Assembly (NCBI RefSeq): GCF_964019385.1
Contig: NC_088643.1
Location: 81,454,699-81,518,698 of the forward strand
Direction of reading: 5' to 3'
Length of the DNA stretch: 64,000 nt
Origin: Sycon ciliatum
Taxonomy: Eukaryota > Porifera > Calcarea > Leucosolenida > Sycettidae
Of this stretch, positions 1 through 12,600 are shown piece by piece (the first letter of the stretch is position 1; each line of letters starts with the position of its first letter). The position numbers were made by a program, and so were the translations under genes. Under the pieces are notes generated by a model, which was given only the letters and a program-made list of their open reading frames with translations, was not told the DNA's origin and did no database searches.

Positions 1-718
1 TCTCTCTCTCATGTGCGAGCGCTCCCTCTCGCTCTTCCCCCCCCCCCCCCCCCCCCCCCCCCTCTCAGCTTTAGCTATGTGCACCATTCTAACACTGGCT
101 TTTCCTTATTCCGAGAATTTGCTGGGTCGCTGGAAATCCAAGATTAACCGGCCAGTTGACCCTTTCACTACTGACTTGATTCTGGCAAATGCATGCACTA
201 CTTATGTTTCCTGTTTGGATCATGACCTTGGTTTCCTTTCATGAATTTTGACAATCTTGGGCTTCCTGGAAAGCTCTTGGCAAGAGGAGCACACAGTGTA
301 AATTCCACCAGCCTCAGTTCAGCGACACTGGTGATTGCCATGGGAGTACATATGAAACACGGGACTGAGCCAATTTGCTAAAACCCCTGGTATCATCGTA
401 ATGTTTTCCATAGAGCGCTGCTTGTATTGTAGCTGACAGCTAAAGATCCGAGCCTGACGTCACACTGGTCTGTGGCTTCCTGGATTGTAATTCAACGGAG
501 GGAAATCCCTTGAATGACACTATGCGCTGAAGTAAAAGTTTGCTGCAGGGCGTAAAATACCTGTCGAGTGCCGTAACTCTACTATTCGACCTCGGATCAA
601 CTTCGGACTTGCTTGAGCCGACAACTGAGAACTTTTTAATGCGACTAGACCTTTCGATTGCTCAATTCGGTCCAAGGAAAGCCGAGTTATGGATCGGAGT
701 GTCTTCCGTCTGCACTGC
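1..718. other. Unassigned left edge
   Basis: No exon, RNA gene or transposon end was recognised here. The only clear structure is a C homopolymer at about 40-62. The stretch lies upstream of the first TBC-gene exon that I can support and could be intron of that gene or intergenic DNA. Confidence 0.4.
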
Positions 719-721
719 ACA

Positions 722-1090
722 GTCATGATGGATAGATCCATCACTCTTTTACTCTGCCAATCTGTATTGCATGGATAGATCCGTCACTCTTTTACTCTGC
801 CAATCTGTATTGCATGGATAGATCCATCACTCTTTTACTCTGCCAATCTGTATTGCATGGATAGATCCGTCACTCTTTTACTCACTTACCTGCCAATCTG
901 TATTGCATGGATAGATCCATCACTCTTTTACTCTGCCAATCTGTATTGCATGGATAGATCCGTCACTCTTTTACTCACTTACCTGCCAATCTGTATTGCA
1001 TGGATAGATCCATCACTCTTTTACTCTGCCAATCTGTATTGCATGGATAGATCCATCACTCTTTTACTCTGCCAATCTGTATTGCATGGA
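722..1090. repeat. 43-bp minisatellite, about 8 copies
   Basis: About eight head-to-tail units start with GCATGGATAGATCC and end with CCAATCTGTATT. Units differ by C/T at one site (ATCCATCAC or ATCCGTCAC). Two units carry an extra CACTTAC-type insertion and are about 50 bp. The short and long forms are interspersed, which suggests expansion of a higher-order unit. The open frame across it is a by-product of the repeat. Confidence 0.9.
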
Positions 1091-1270
1091 GTAACTACAG
1101 TAGTTAGTTTTGGTGTTTGTCTAGTGCATGACATGTGTGTCTCCCTGACTGTTAGTTTAATGCCTGTGTACATTCTTCATGTACGCCGCCGGGGGATTTT
1201 AGTTGTGGTTTGCCCGTGGACCTAGATGACATGTTGGTGTCGAGTCTGTCGACCTGATTGACTTTTGATA

Positions 1271-2189
1271 CAGTAAAAACCTGTAACTAAAGACCACCGT
1301 GACTAGCGACCAGCCTGGTTCTACCGACCACTTCGCCAGGCATGGACGGTCTCATACTCAAAATGCACTGTGACTAGCGACTACCTGCTGAACACAACCA
1401 GCGACCGCCTTTTCTTGCCCCAAAGACGATTATTGACCCGTAACTAGCGACCGCGATGTTTGAAGTCAAATGTTGCTCGAAGCTCCTTCTTGAAAATTTG
1501 CTGATTTTCCATGGTCCTGAAAGGACTCTTTCGATACTACAGCTGAACAAATGAACACAGGTCATTTTGACTGTGGAATCGGTGTGGACTGCACTACACC
1601 TGTCCAAATTTCACTCTCTGTCAAGAATAAACACGATAGGAACCGTCTTGGAGAGCGCACCGAAAGCGCCCTCTGATCGATGTTACTACTCGGAGGAGAA
1701 ACGAAGACAGAGCGGCTCTGCCACCCCAGTCATACAGACGAATCGACGATGGCATCAAAGAATCCAGAAACAAAGCAGCACCGCAAGGTCCTGATGCTGA
1801 AGGATCGCGTTCAAGCAATCGAGAAGTTACAACAAGGACAGTCGGTACGATTGATCACATGAACAAATTTGAAGCCCAGCGTAAAACGAAACTTCTACAG
1901 GGACCGTTTGACTCCTGGTTTCAGAGGTAGCAGCTGAATTTGATGTCTGCAAAAAGTAGTCTTCTTCCTCGGTCTCTCTCCGTCTCTCTCTCTCCAAGTG
2001 TTGTTCGACCTGAAATAAGAATGGCATTGCGCAAGTCCTGGGGAATCGTATTAGCTGCATTTTGACATACATATCATATACGGGATCCATATATGGTCGC
2101 GCAGTGCAAACCTCTAACTAAAGACCACCTGCCACTAAAGACCGCTTTTGCTGGCACCAAGGGGTGGTCGTTAGTTACAGGTTTTACTG
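1271..2189 (+). mobile_element. pogo/Tigger-like DNA transposon remnant with TA target site
   Basis: The ends are inverted: CAGTAAAAACCTGTAACTAA at the left and its near complement ending GTTTTACTG at the right. TA dinucleotides flank both sides (1269-1270 and 2190-2191), as in the IS630-Tc1-mariner superfamily. Inside, the plus frame from ATG 1749 to about 1855 encodes a peptide with KVLMLKDRVQAIEKLQQGQS, which resembles the N-terminal CENP-B/psq helix-turn-helix of Tigger transposases. The frame then stops and no DDE catalytic part is present. At 919 bp this is an internally deleted, non-coding copy. Two shorter relatives occur at 8540-8731 and 41652-41848. Confidence 0.75.
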
Positions 2190-2253
2190 TACTTCAAAAT
2201 ATGAAGATCACATGGCAAATCACGCCAACACAGTGTGGTACTAATTTCCGAGT

Positions 2254-2292
2254 GTGTGTATGTGTTTGTGTGTGTGTGTGTGTTTGTGTGTT

Positions 2293-2335
<43 letters not shown>

Positions 2336-2343
2336 GTATGTGT

Positions 2344-2379
<36 letters not shown>

Positions 2380-2398
2380 GTATGTGTGTTTGTGTGCA
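2254..2398 (+). repeat. Imperfect (TG)n microsatellite before a 3' splice site
   Basis: A run of TG dinucleotides interrupted by TTTG and CGTATG ends about 20 nt upstream of the acceptor of the exon at 2420. Cysteine/valine and histidine/threonine open frames over it are artefacts. Confidence 0.9.
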
Positions 2399-2419
2399 TA
2401 CTGTCATTGTGTCTTGTAG

Positions 2420-4216
2420 AAAAGAAGGAGGAGGGACAGATGGTGCGTGAGGCCAACGATCGCATCAAGCGAGAGGAGGAAGAGTCGTCTCGTCTCTCGT
2501 ACTGGCTGAAGGATGTCTTACCTCATTGGGAAACAATGTACGTACATTTTTACTTGAAGTAACAAAACTGCTTGTTTCATTACACTCAGTTTTTAAAATG
2601 TCTGCTATGCCTTCCTATGTGCTGCAGGCATGGTGTACGCAAGACAAAGGACCTTTGGTGGTGTGGCCTACCAACAAGAGTTCGGGGCCAGGTCTGGAAG
2701 CGTGCACTTGGAAATGACCTTCAAATCACACATGGTATGTGTCATGGATAGCTTTCGCCGCCTACAATTTCAATAAATACTTCCTGTGTAATCCATGTGC
2801 AGCTGGCTTGCTGCAGCCGTGTTAAAAGTTGTTTTAGATGCATGCCAGTGACTGATAATGTACTCTATCTCCCTTGTATTCTTTGTGACAAGTACATGGT
2901 CATGGTCATGATTTTGTTGTACCCATCGTTTTGTGTATGCGTGTTGTGTGTGTGTGTTGTGCGTGTGCGTGGTTCAGATCTGTTTGAGATATCTCGTGCA
3001 CGTGCTACAGAAATGATTAAACTCGGCGTGAAGACGAAGTCGGACGACAAGGAGACATCAAGTTCCACAAACTCTGGAGGTAAGTCCGAAGTCAGCAACT
3101 GTTCAATATGTGCTGGTTTGTCTGTGAGTGGATGCATGACTAGTGTAGACTCAAGATGTACAGTTGAGCATTGATTGTCCGAACCGTTCTGGACAGCTAC
3201 ATAAAGTGCTCGGATACTAGTAAGGAGATTGCTGGATAATGGAGAAGTCTACTATGTGCATGCCGTGTGATAGTAATACAGTCAACCTTGGGCATATCAA
3301 CAACTTGCTAATAACAACACTATCTTCAGACCGTTCCAATCAGTCTAATGACGTTTGCCGATACTTGAATTCTATTTCACATAATTATACACACATACAA
3401 ACACAGCTCTACATATCTTTCCCTCCCTTTGTCTCGGCTCACTTCGCCAACACTCCTGCTCTCCATGCGCACTTCTTAGCTGACACATGTTACCACGCTC
3501 ATAATCTTGTCGTTGCACGATAGGGACACAGCGCAATGACAAGTTGATGAACGTGGCAACATGTGTTATATATCCACTGATAAGAATGGGTTAAAAGCCT
3601 GTGAAGCAATCACTGAAATTCGTCTTGACATTGAGTTGTCTGAGTGTATTGTGTTGTGTGACTTTGTTTGGCTTTGAAGTGCAAAGTACGATTGTTTCTT
3701 TCTTGTCGTTCTGTGAAAAGAATCCGGATCAGCTTACTTGGTGTCGGCGAAAAGCCGGGAAGCCAGCGTCCAGCTGATTCATTTGGATGTGCGGCGGACT
3801 TTTCCACTGCTGGGGATATTTCAGGAGGTACGTTCTTGTACTGTTACCACTGCTGAAGGTTGGCTGTAAGGCAAACTAAGAATGCTTGAAGCGAGATGAT
3901 GCGTGCAGAGTTTTCCAGTAGAACACGAATATCGCATTTTCAAGAAGGTTACCTGAACAGAACATTCATTTTTCTTACCATTCCTTCCCGTCGTCATAGC
4001 TAGCTCTGTCAAAAATCGGTGTAGAGATTCTCTTCTTTTGGGTCCGACAGGCAGCCATCCTGGAGCAAGACTACCCTACGAATTGTTTCTATTTTCCTTT
4101 TATTTCGGAAACCACCTTCACAAAATGTGGTACTTAGCACATGGGCATCACACCATTTGTGCAGTGCGATGTGGGACGGTGACGGCACCTGGTCTGGAGT
4201 CCTAATCATCGCTCTG

Positions 4217-4281
<65 letters not shown>

Positions 4282-4534
4282 TGTGTGGGTCTGATTGTTC
4301 TTGTTGACAGGGTGGTCCGCTTCACAAAGACCTACACGATGTGCTGTGTGCCTACTCGTGTTATCGGCCAGACATGGGATACGTGAGTTATGAGTTCTGA
4401 ACATATCTGCTTATTTTGCTGATGCCGGTGCCTTGGCTGCGCTGTGGGCACCGATTTACTGCTAGTCTGAAGCCATTCGATGATTCTTTGTTTGAATACC
4501 GGCACATGCACAAAGTTTTTCCTAACATGTCCGT

Positions 4535-4601
<67 letters not shown>

Positions 4602-7425
4602 GTATGTCATCACCGCGTTACAATATAGGTGCAAGGTATGTCCTTCCTGGCAGCCGTCTTCATCCTGAATATGGAGCCGTCAGATGCGTTTGTGTGCCTA
4701 GCCAACCTACTCTGCAAACCCATTCACATGGCCCTGTTTCGCATGGACGCAACGCAGATCTCTCTGTACTTCAACACTTTTGCCATACTACTTGATGAGA
4801 CATTACCCAAGCTGGCGTCCCACTTCAAGACCCAGGGTGTTGAGCCAGCCACGTTCTTGGTGGAATGGTGAGTGGAGTACTGCTGCTGCTGCATGTGTTT
4901 GTGAAGGGACCCCACCTGTGTGTGTATGTGTGCATGTATACTCGTTGCTGGAATTATTTCAAGCAGTACAATAATGGCACATCGTATGCGTCTTCCCGTC
5001 TTTAATTTGTTGGCGGGGCAAGTTCATTTCAGCTGCACCCACTGTGGTTCTAGCCCAGTGTAGAATGCCAGCCGATATGTTAACATTACAGCTGGCTCAG
5101 TGGCTGTGCCTGTCTAATACTGGTATATCACTGATAATTACCCCCCCCCCCCCCCCCCCCCCCCTCCAGCTATAGTACAGCTTGGTACCATGTACTGGAG
5201 TCTAGTGGCCTTTGGACCTGTGCTGCTGTTGCCTTTTGATGGCGGGAGTTTATCTTAGCCATGTTCCTTTCTTGAGTGTAGTGTGTGTCTCTGCTCTCAC
5301 GTGTCTCCCGCCTAGGTTCTTTACATCGTTTAGCAAGTCTCTGCCGCTGGACGTTGCGTCTCGAGTGTGGGATGTGTACTTTCGCGATGGTGACGAGTTT
5401 CTGTACAAAACTGGTCTCGGTGAGTTTTGTGGCATGCTTGATTGTTGTTTTCATTGTTGTTCTCGTTGCCGTTGGGTTTCGTCAACTTTCGTACCTCGCA
5501 TTCCACTGAGCTGTGCAGCGTATTGCTACTGCTTGTGTCATTGTGATGTAACTCATTCACTTGCCCATGGCACATGTATGCTCTTTGGTCAATGTTAATA
5601 GCTGGCCACGCCATGATCTGGCTATCTCTGCTGTGCTATCGTCGCAGTACCGCTTGCACAAGGTGGACAAACACTTTGCATGCCGTGGCTACTGGAACAG
5701 GCGCTGACACCGCCGCCGTGGCCTGTAGTCAACACGGGTTGTGGGTGAACCAATCAGTCAAACTCACTCCTTCCACTCTAGGCCACACCACAGTCACGCT
5801 CGCAGACCATCAGGTCAGGCAGTTTGGTTCAAACTGAACGATTGAAGATTACAAAAATGGAATGAAGGTAAACATGGTAAAGGAACCACAAAGCTGAAAG
5901 GAAAACTACAGAATCATCACCGTGAATGCTCAAAAACTCGTGTCTCTTGACAACTCTAAAAACTACATGCGCATCAAGAATACTTGACAAAGTGGCGATC
6001 GCAGTTCAAGCCTTCCTGGTTGCCAAAGCAACAGAATTCAAACTGTGTTAACACGTGCAAGCACAAAGAATCAAAGAAATAAAATTTACGCGAAGCGATC
6101 AAGTAAGGGGCCGTCCAAGGTTACCAATAATATTTTCAAAACGAAATGTTTTCGTTTGTGGGTGGGTGGGTTTGACGGAGTTTCGTTTTGAAAATAATTA
6201 TTGAATGCTGATGGAGAATGCCCAGTTACTTCTGGGTGTCGAAAATTAACATCAATATTTTATTTAAATAGGCGTCGAGGCGACAATAGTTTTAGAATTG
6301 CGATCAACAGAACGAGCTGAACCGACATTTCACAAAGGCTTTTATTGTTTTCAAAAAAACGAGTGGATACGAAGGCAGTGAAGAACATGGAAGAAAGAAA
6401 AAATGTGATATGGAAAAAAATGATGAACAAAAAATTTGTACTTCGAACTAGTTTTCGCACAACACTCCTCAGGAAGCTACGTTGTACTAATGAAAAACAA
6501 TCCAGAAAGATACTAATAAAGAGAAATGGAGTGAGAAGAAACAACACCTATGAAAATGATAATCCTAGCACTAAGGTAATAACAGGAAAAACTGCGAAAG
6601 CACTTAACGAACTTGTAAGGACTACTAGTATACTGTGACACAAGATATGACACCATGTTTTATTGGAATTCGTTTTACCTGCAGAAAAGGTGGGTGGGTG
6701 GGTGGGGGCTGAAAAATACTAAAACATTTCGTTTTGTAAAAACAATCGGTAACCCCGGACGGCCCCTAAGCAGAAACCTGAATCGAAGAATTGCAGATAA
6801 GAATTACAAATTAGGGGTCGTCCATAAATATCGAACTTTTTTCACAAAACGAAATAATTTCGTTATGGGGTGGGAGGGGGTTGACCAATTTCGTTTCAGA
6901 AAACATTGATTCATGTACATGGCCGTTGTATATGCATGTATGTCAACATTTTTTCGTTCTGAGGGGGAGGGAGGGAGGGGTTGAGTCTAAACTAAAATAA
7001 TTCGTTTGGTGAAAAAAAGTTCGATATTTACGGACGGCCCCTTAGTGAGAATAATTGAGTGTTCAATGCAAGTAATAATTGTCACCAGTCATGACAACTC
7101 ATGATGACACAACAGCTAGGGTGCAAACCGGAAAGTAATTGATGCAGCATGCGTAGAGCTCATGCATAATGATGGTGAATGCATTTTGCTTTCGTGTGTG
7201 TGCGTGTGTGCGCGCCTGTGTGTGTACTGATCAGGTATTCTTCATTTGTACCAGCCGCGCATGCTGGAGATGGAGTTCAGTGACCTGGCGCAGTTTTTCA
7301 CACATCTTCCGGATGATATTAACGTTGACGAGCTCTTCCAGAGTATCGCGGCCATCAACCTGCCAAGTAAACGCTACCAGCAGGTGCTGGTGCAGCAGAA
7401 AGACAAAGCCACCGCTTCATGCTGA
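2420..7425 (+). CDS. TBC1D12/14: TBC-domain Rab GTPase-activating protein, TBC1D12/TBC1D14-like (3' exons)
   Basis: Eight exons join in frame: 2420-2537, 2628-2734, 2978-3079, 3721-3827, 4311-4382, 4629-4867, 5316-5419 and 7235-7425 (stop TGA 7423-7425), about 345 residues. TBC domains activate GTP hydrolysis by Rab GTPases; the vertebrate TBC1D12/14 relatives act in recycling-endosome and autophagy traffic. An N-terminal charged helix leads to [15 protein letters not shown]. The arginine-finger region is [10 protein letters not shown] and the glutamine-finger region is [13 protein letters not shown]. These are followed by [19 protein letters not shown] and GILHLYQ, the usual order in this subfamily. 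Exon 1 begins with two bases of a split codon, so more 5' exons exist and were not found. All introns are GT..AG. The protein ends soon after the domain, as in the family. The choice between TBC1D12 and TBC1D14 cannot be made from this part. The neighbouring formin is convergent. Confidence 0.9.
4219..4288 (+). repeat. (TG)n/(GTGC)n tract upstream of TBC exon at 4311
   Basis: About 44 bp of pure TG is followed by GTGCGTGC units and ends about 22 nt before the acceptor. Confidence 0.9.
4537..4609 (+). repeat. (TG)n tract upstream of TBC exon at 4629
   Basis: A pure TG run passes into TGTATG units and ends about 20 nt before the acceptor at 4627-4628. Confidence 0.9.
5142..5164. repeat. Poly-C run in TBC intron
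   Basis: A homopolymer of about 23 C residues. Similar C or G runs occur at about 40-62, 9173-9188, 15540-15557, 24629-24642, 39031-39090, 42001-42016 and 57906-57937. Confidence 0.85.
6107..6766. mobile_element. Harbinger-like non-autonomous element, TAA target duplication
   Basis: The left end GGGGCCGTCCAAGGTTACC mirrors the right end, which closes with CGGACGGCCCC. TAA flanks both sides (6104-6106 and 6767-6769). A TWA 3-bp duplication with G-rich ends is characteristic of PIF/Harbinger elements. Both subterminal regions carry AACGAAAT and GGGTGGGTGGG motifs. No transposase was seen. It lies in the last TBC intron. Internal sequence near 6250-6310 resembles, in reverse, a segment near 31566-31630. 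Confidence 0.75.
6814..7041. mobile_element. Harbinger-like MITE, TTA target duplication
   Basis: The 228-bp element starts GGGGTCGTCCATAAATATCG, ends with the complement (CGATATTTACGGACGGCCCC) and is flanked by TTA at 6811-6813 and 7042-7044. It shares its ends and the ACGAAAT/GGGGTGGGAGGGGG subterminal layout with the 6107-6766 copy 47 bp away, so both belong to one family. Confidence 0.8.
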
Positions 7426-8539
7426 TAGCTCCCCGTACCATGTACGGAGTAAGTTATTTTTTTATTCCCGTCTTGTAATATCATCCCTGGACTAGCGCGT
7501 CATGTTGCGACGGCCTCGGCCATTCCCAGCACATTCCCTCCCCGGGCATGGGATCATACCGTAGCCATCTTCTCCCCGTGATGTTCTCATTGGTTTTACT
7601 CCACACTGATTCCTCCTGGCCTGGATGTCGGTGGATTAGTGCTAGGAATGTACTGCCCTGTTTAGTGCCAAGACAGTAGTAGTGCTTTGCGCCACCACCC
7701 GGTGCCTTTCCTAGACAGCTGCAGGTGGGTGTTCGTCCTTGTGCATTACCTGTGGATCTTCAAACTCCCTTTTATCAATACGCATTCTGGACATGCGTGA
7801 AGTATGGTTTTATAATATTATAGTTTTTGTCGTATTTTGTTTTTATGCATGTAGCATTGTATTTTATCTCACTTCACCCTGAATTCTGCCCCTGATGGGG
7901 ACTTCTTTCCACTCCCCAATCGTCCAGGCAACGTCGTTTCATGTGTTTCTTTGTCCTGGAATTTAGCAGAGGGAGCTGAACTGTCCTCTATTCTGCTTTC
8001 ATGTAGCTACTGTGAAAAGGGACGGCTGAGCCCATCCACATCACACTTCTTACCCTCCCCATATTAGGCTGAATGTTGCCAAAGTTGACAATTCCTGTGT
8101 TCGTGAGACACGTTCTGATTCGGTTGCGCTCAGTTTACTAATATTATTCTTGAATATGATCATCATTTCTACCAGAGCAACCCCCACTGCTGCTGCCGCC
8201 ACTGTTGCTGTATGTGCAATTACTGCACATGATGTAGTTAAACATAAACACACACATACACACACACACACGCACATGCACATACAAGCACGCTATTTTG
8301 TACTGAGGACCGCTGGATGGCTTCTTGGTTAGTGCTCGGCCGACTTTGGCAATTATTTTCTTTTTGAGCACGAGTTTAACGCTATCATGTTGGACATTTT
8401 CTACTGAGTGCCACTGACTCAGAGTCGTAGACTGCGACAGTCGTGTACTGGATGGCTATGTGGTGGCAAGCTAACGAAGTCTGACCCGTGCTTCACATTG
8501 TTTGGTGCCAGCACAAAAAAAAGCGCAACATCCCAATTA
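7426..8539. other. Intergenic DNA after the TBC gene
   Basis: No coding exon was recognised. It should contain the 3' untranslated region of the TBC gene. A short (CA)n stretch lies at 8248-8285. I saw no canonical AATAAA close to the stop codon. Confidence 0.4.
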
Positions 8540-8731
8540 CAATAAAACCTGTGAGTAACGACCACCCCTTTGGGCCCAGTGTTTGCCGTCTTTAGTGGCA
8601 GGTGATCCTTAGTATAATAGAGGTTTGCACCACACAACCATAATAATGTGAGACCGTCCGTGCCTGGCGAAGTGGTCTGTAGTACCAGGCTGGTCGCTTG
8701 TCACGGTGGTCTTTAGTTACAGGTTTTACTG
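8540..8731. mobile_element. pogo/Tigger-related MITE, copy 2
   Basis: The left end AATAAAACCTGTGAGTAACG and the right end TTAGTTACAGGTTTTACTG are inverted repeats. They match the ends of the 1271-2189 element, including the GACCACC subterminal block and a CTGCCACTAAAGAC-type interior in inverse orientation. The flanks are degenerate (TA at left, CA at right). At 192 bp it is a deletion derivative. Confidence 0.75.
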
Positions 8732-8758
8732 CATCTGAACTTCGAGTCCTCATATTAA

Positions 8759-9146
8759 GGTGGCTGGGGCGGTACAACTTTTTAGGGGTCATTTTGATCA
8801 CATTTTGACTGCATTTTTGAGTTTATCGGCAAGGTGGAGATGAAATTTGAAAATGTTTTCTGGTGAATCTCTGGAGAAGAGCCTTCTCTAGCCTCCTATA
8901 GTTTTATTTTTACTTTTGGACAAAATTTGAAAAAGTTTTATGAAAGGTCCGTGAAAAAATAACACGAACCTTTCATAAAACGTTTTCAAATTTTGTCCAA
9001 AAGTAAAAATAAAACTATAGGAAGCTAGAGAAGGCTATTCTCCAGAGATTCACCAGAAAACATTTTCATATTTCATCTCTGCCTTGCCGATAAACTCAAA
9101 AATGCAGTCAAAAATTTCCCAAAAAAGTTGTACCGCCCCAGCCACC
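8759..9146. mobile_element. Foldback MITE with TTAA target sites
   Basis: An almost fully palindromic 388-bp element. The left half from GGTGGCTGGGGCGGTACAAC is repeated in inverse order up to GTTGTACCGCCCCAGCCACC, with few mismatches. The centre is near CCGTGAAAAAATAACACG. TTAA lies on both sides (8755-8758 and 9147-9150), the target used by piggyBac-type elements. Each arm is about 185 nt, so the transcript could form a long hairpin. Confidence 0.8.
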
Positions 9147-9355
9147 TTAAAGTACAACAAGAAGCATAATTACCCCCCCCCCCCCCCCGCTATGAATACC
9201 GGTACCTTTTTGCATCTGACGGCTCATTTCTGGGGTCTATGCATGCTAGAGAACAACTCACAGCACAAAAAAAGCATTTCATGCGCCTCTAAAGAGGGCT
9301 ATTACTGTACACGAAATAATTGCTATTAGCTATTAGAAAACGAATAATAGTATAC

Positions 9356-9361
9356 TTTATT
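9356..9361 (-). terminator. Possible polyadenylation signal of the formin gene
   Basis: AATAAA on the minus strand, about 305 nt past the formin stop codon. Only the hexamer supports it. Confidence 0.3.
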
Positions 9362-9665
9362 AGGGCAATCCCAGATGGACTCTTGGTATACTACAATGTC
9401 ATGTAATTCTTGGTTGAATTCAAGGGATGATATCTTTATGTCTGTATAGTTTTGTTTTGAGAGAGAGAGTAAGATGTTCTGGATAGTCCTACACACAGAA
9501 GGTATGCCGCATGCATAGAAAATAAACTAACTTGGGACAAACGTGACAGCTATGATGTACATTGGGTAGTTCAGTATTAAAGACTGCTTGACTCAACGAG
9601 GCATGCATATTCACATGTAAAAAGATCAAAAACAGATTGAGTGAGCGAGAAGGAGGCATGTATAA

Positions 9666-12600
9666 TCACTTGTAGTAGAGCATATCCCGCAGCCAGGCTG
9701 AGGCCTCCTCGCGCGTTTTGCTGACCAGCTGCCACTTCTTGCCCTCCACAAAGAACACGATCATTCCCGTGTGCGACTCGTCCAGTGCTGGAGGCGGCGA
9801 CATTCCGCGCAGGTAGACACTGCCGAGAGGCTTGCCACCCTCCTTCTTGTAGTAATAGATACTGCCAGAGTCGTCCAGTTCAAACCAACGTTTGTCGATC
9901 TTGACAATACCGGCACCAGTACCCAGCTTGTCCATCCAGCCAGACCGGGTTGGTTTGATAGCCGATACGGCATGGCTTTGAGGGCCAACGCTCTGCAAGT
10001 GGACAAAGAGAGGACTTGATGATCAGTTGTAATTGTAAACAGCAGTGTTGCACCTCAGCAAGCATGTCAGTACATGAACATAATACATGATTGTACTATT
10101 ATAGGAAAGAAAAAGGACCAAGGAACTACTGAAGTACAAGTTACGCTATACATGTAATGTCCAATGTAGTTCCTTGGTCCTTTTTCTTTCCTATAAACTT
10201 ATCCTTGGCTCTCCACCCGAGTCCATTATTGTACTACTACTGTATTATACTTCAAAGTAAGAGGACATAAGTAGGGTGTTCGGACGATTTTGAAAGTTGC
10301 TCCGACCTCCTCGATTTTAGTCTCATTGGAAAGAGTAGGATAAACTAGCCGGGAAATATATAAGGTTTGTCTAAATCCGACCAGACGTTCAAGAGTTATG
10401 ATCGTTTGAAGTGCGCTTGTTGGCACTTTTGCTGGAACAGTTTTGATGCAGGCCAGTGGCACAAAACCGGGAAATTCAAAACCAACTAGAACAAGGTGAA
10501 AATCAATTTCGTTCAGGGTCTTTCAAATTTTCACAGATGATAGCCAATAAGGCAATAGAGAGCTTCCATCACTTGACCAATTTTTTTGGTATTCCATCTA
10601 GCCAAATTCAAATTACGCCCATAGCAACCACCATAGCAACGCATACAAATTAGTCGAAATAGATGCGAAAGATGTAACCCTTCACAGGCTGAAGCTAATT
10701 GGAGTACGGGTACTACAAAGACGCATCACCAGGAGGAGATTACAGTTATCTACCCCATGTAGATGAAGCATCCAAGAAAATAACATACGCACTGAGCCGA
10801 GACGGCACCCACACCCGGGCATGTTGCGCCGCGGGACCGGATGCATGCAGCCAATTAACAGGTATGCTGCACCATTGCAACACGATGTAAGCTTCAGCCA
10901 GGCCAAGGCAGCAGCAGTCCTGCTAATCATCAGCTTTAGAAGGACAACTTGTTCCCAGTCATATACGGCGCGTGCAGCACTCCGGGGCAATTGGTGTCGC
11001 ACGTCACATGTAATTCATTCATACGATTTGCACAATCAACAGACAGTTCATTTATCGGATGATTGTGCAAGCGTAATTTGGATGTAAATTATAAAGTCGA
11101 CAAATACACTGGCCCTACATTGCCCATGCTATGTGGATGACAATGTACTCCAGACACGGTGCATACGGCATTGCATAGCTGCACTGCGTTAGCGCGCTGC
11201 AATTTTGCAAATCCTCAGTGTGTCAATTCTGTGCAGATTTTCAGCTGCATATTGAACGCAGTATTGGCAGGAAATCTGTTCTTGACCAATTTGTCTGCAC
11301 AATGGCTTTCTTCACTCTCCAGATACAGCGACCAGAGGTTTATCTGATGTGGTAGCTCAGCGAACTTACTACTACAAATAAACAGCACTACAGCCAAGTC
11401 CACCAACTCCATGTACATGTACATGTACTCCATACATTAATCCTGGCGCAAATCGATCGCTCATAGAACAAGAAGACAGCATCGTACAGCCTCCAAATTT
11501 CACACACTGCGTAGTTTTCGACGCTGAAGACGATGGAATGGTCGCCGGCGTTGCGACCGGCCCAGAACAGGCCGAAATCGATACCCTGAAGTTGCGCAGG
11601 GCGTAACATTGCTAAAATTCGTCGTGTGGAAACGGGACTTACGGTCTCAACAGCAGAGACATCTCCTCTTTCCAACAAAGAAACAAACTCGTCCTGAGCT
11701 GCTAAAATTTTACCTTGCCAAGGCAAGAAGCACAGTGCAGTGATGTACGATTGTGCCACGGACCCCGTACAAAACTGTTTCCGCTCAAAATGCGCCTGGG
11801 TTCGAGGCACCGAACACCCTAACATAAGCCCCAATCAGGGAGTCGTAAAATGACAACCTGCACGAGCTATTTCAGCACGACGTTGGCCCAATGAAACCAA
11901 AGAAATTTGAATAAAATTGCCAAAACACACCCGGATCCTCTGTAAATTCGATATTTTGCTCGGAATTTGCCAGCAATTTCTTTTCGTTGGAAAATTCGAT
12001 ATTTTGCTGGAAGAATTGCCGGCAAATTTGGGCTAGGCCTAGCACCCAGGGAGGCAGGGCCTAGGGCTAGGGACTGATAAACCTGTACTCGTTCATTTCT
12101 CATGCAAACAGGCCCTAGGTCGTTTTTAGCTACCTGGTAGAGTAGAGTAGAATCACTCTACCAATAGAGGTAGATAGTAGAGGTACGTGCACGAACGCTG
12201 TTCTACCAGATTTAGTAGTTTTTCACGATAATGTACATGAAATGTTTTTCTTCTGTATGGAGTTGTGTACAACTCCTTGATTTGGCTGGAAATCCCGTAG
12301 CTCTACCAACTTCTACCGGCTTCTACCAACTTTTCCTGGTAGAGCCGGTAGAGGAAAGTAGAATCTACCCTTTTGATAGGGATTCCAGTCAAAATTTCAA
12401 ATTCATAATTCAAGCAAGCTTGTTCTTGGACAATGTCACCGAGGTAATGAGAAATCCTATGGTACCAATTTTATCAAAATCGGTCCAGGCATTCGAAAGT
12501 TATAGCCATTTTTCTACAGCGAAATGGGTATATTTTTCTCTGGCGATCAAATGGGAAATCGGCTCAAAACATGGTCAAACTACTGCATAGCCACCACCTA

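Noticed and set aside
11388-11834. 148-codon minus-strand frame
   Set aside because: No recognisable domain, and it crosses the end of the 10272-11821 element; probably chance.
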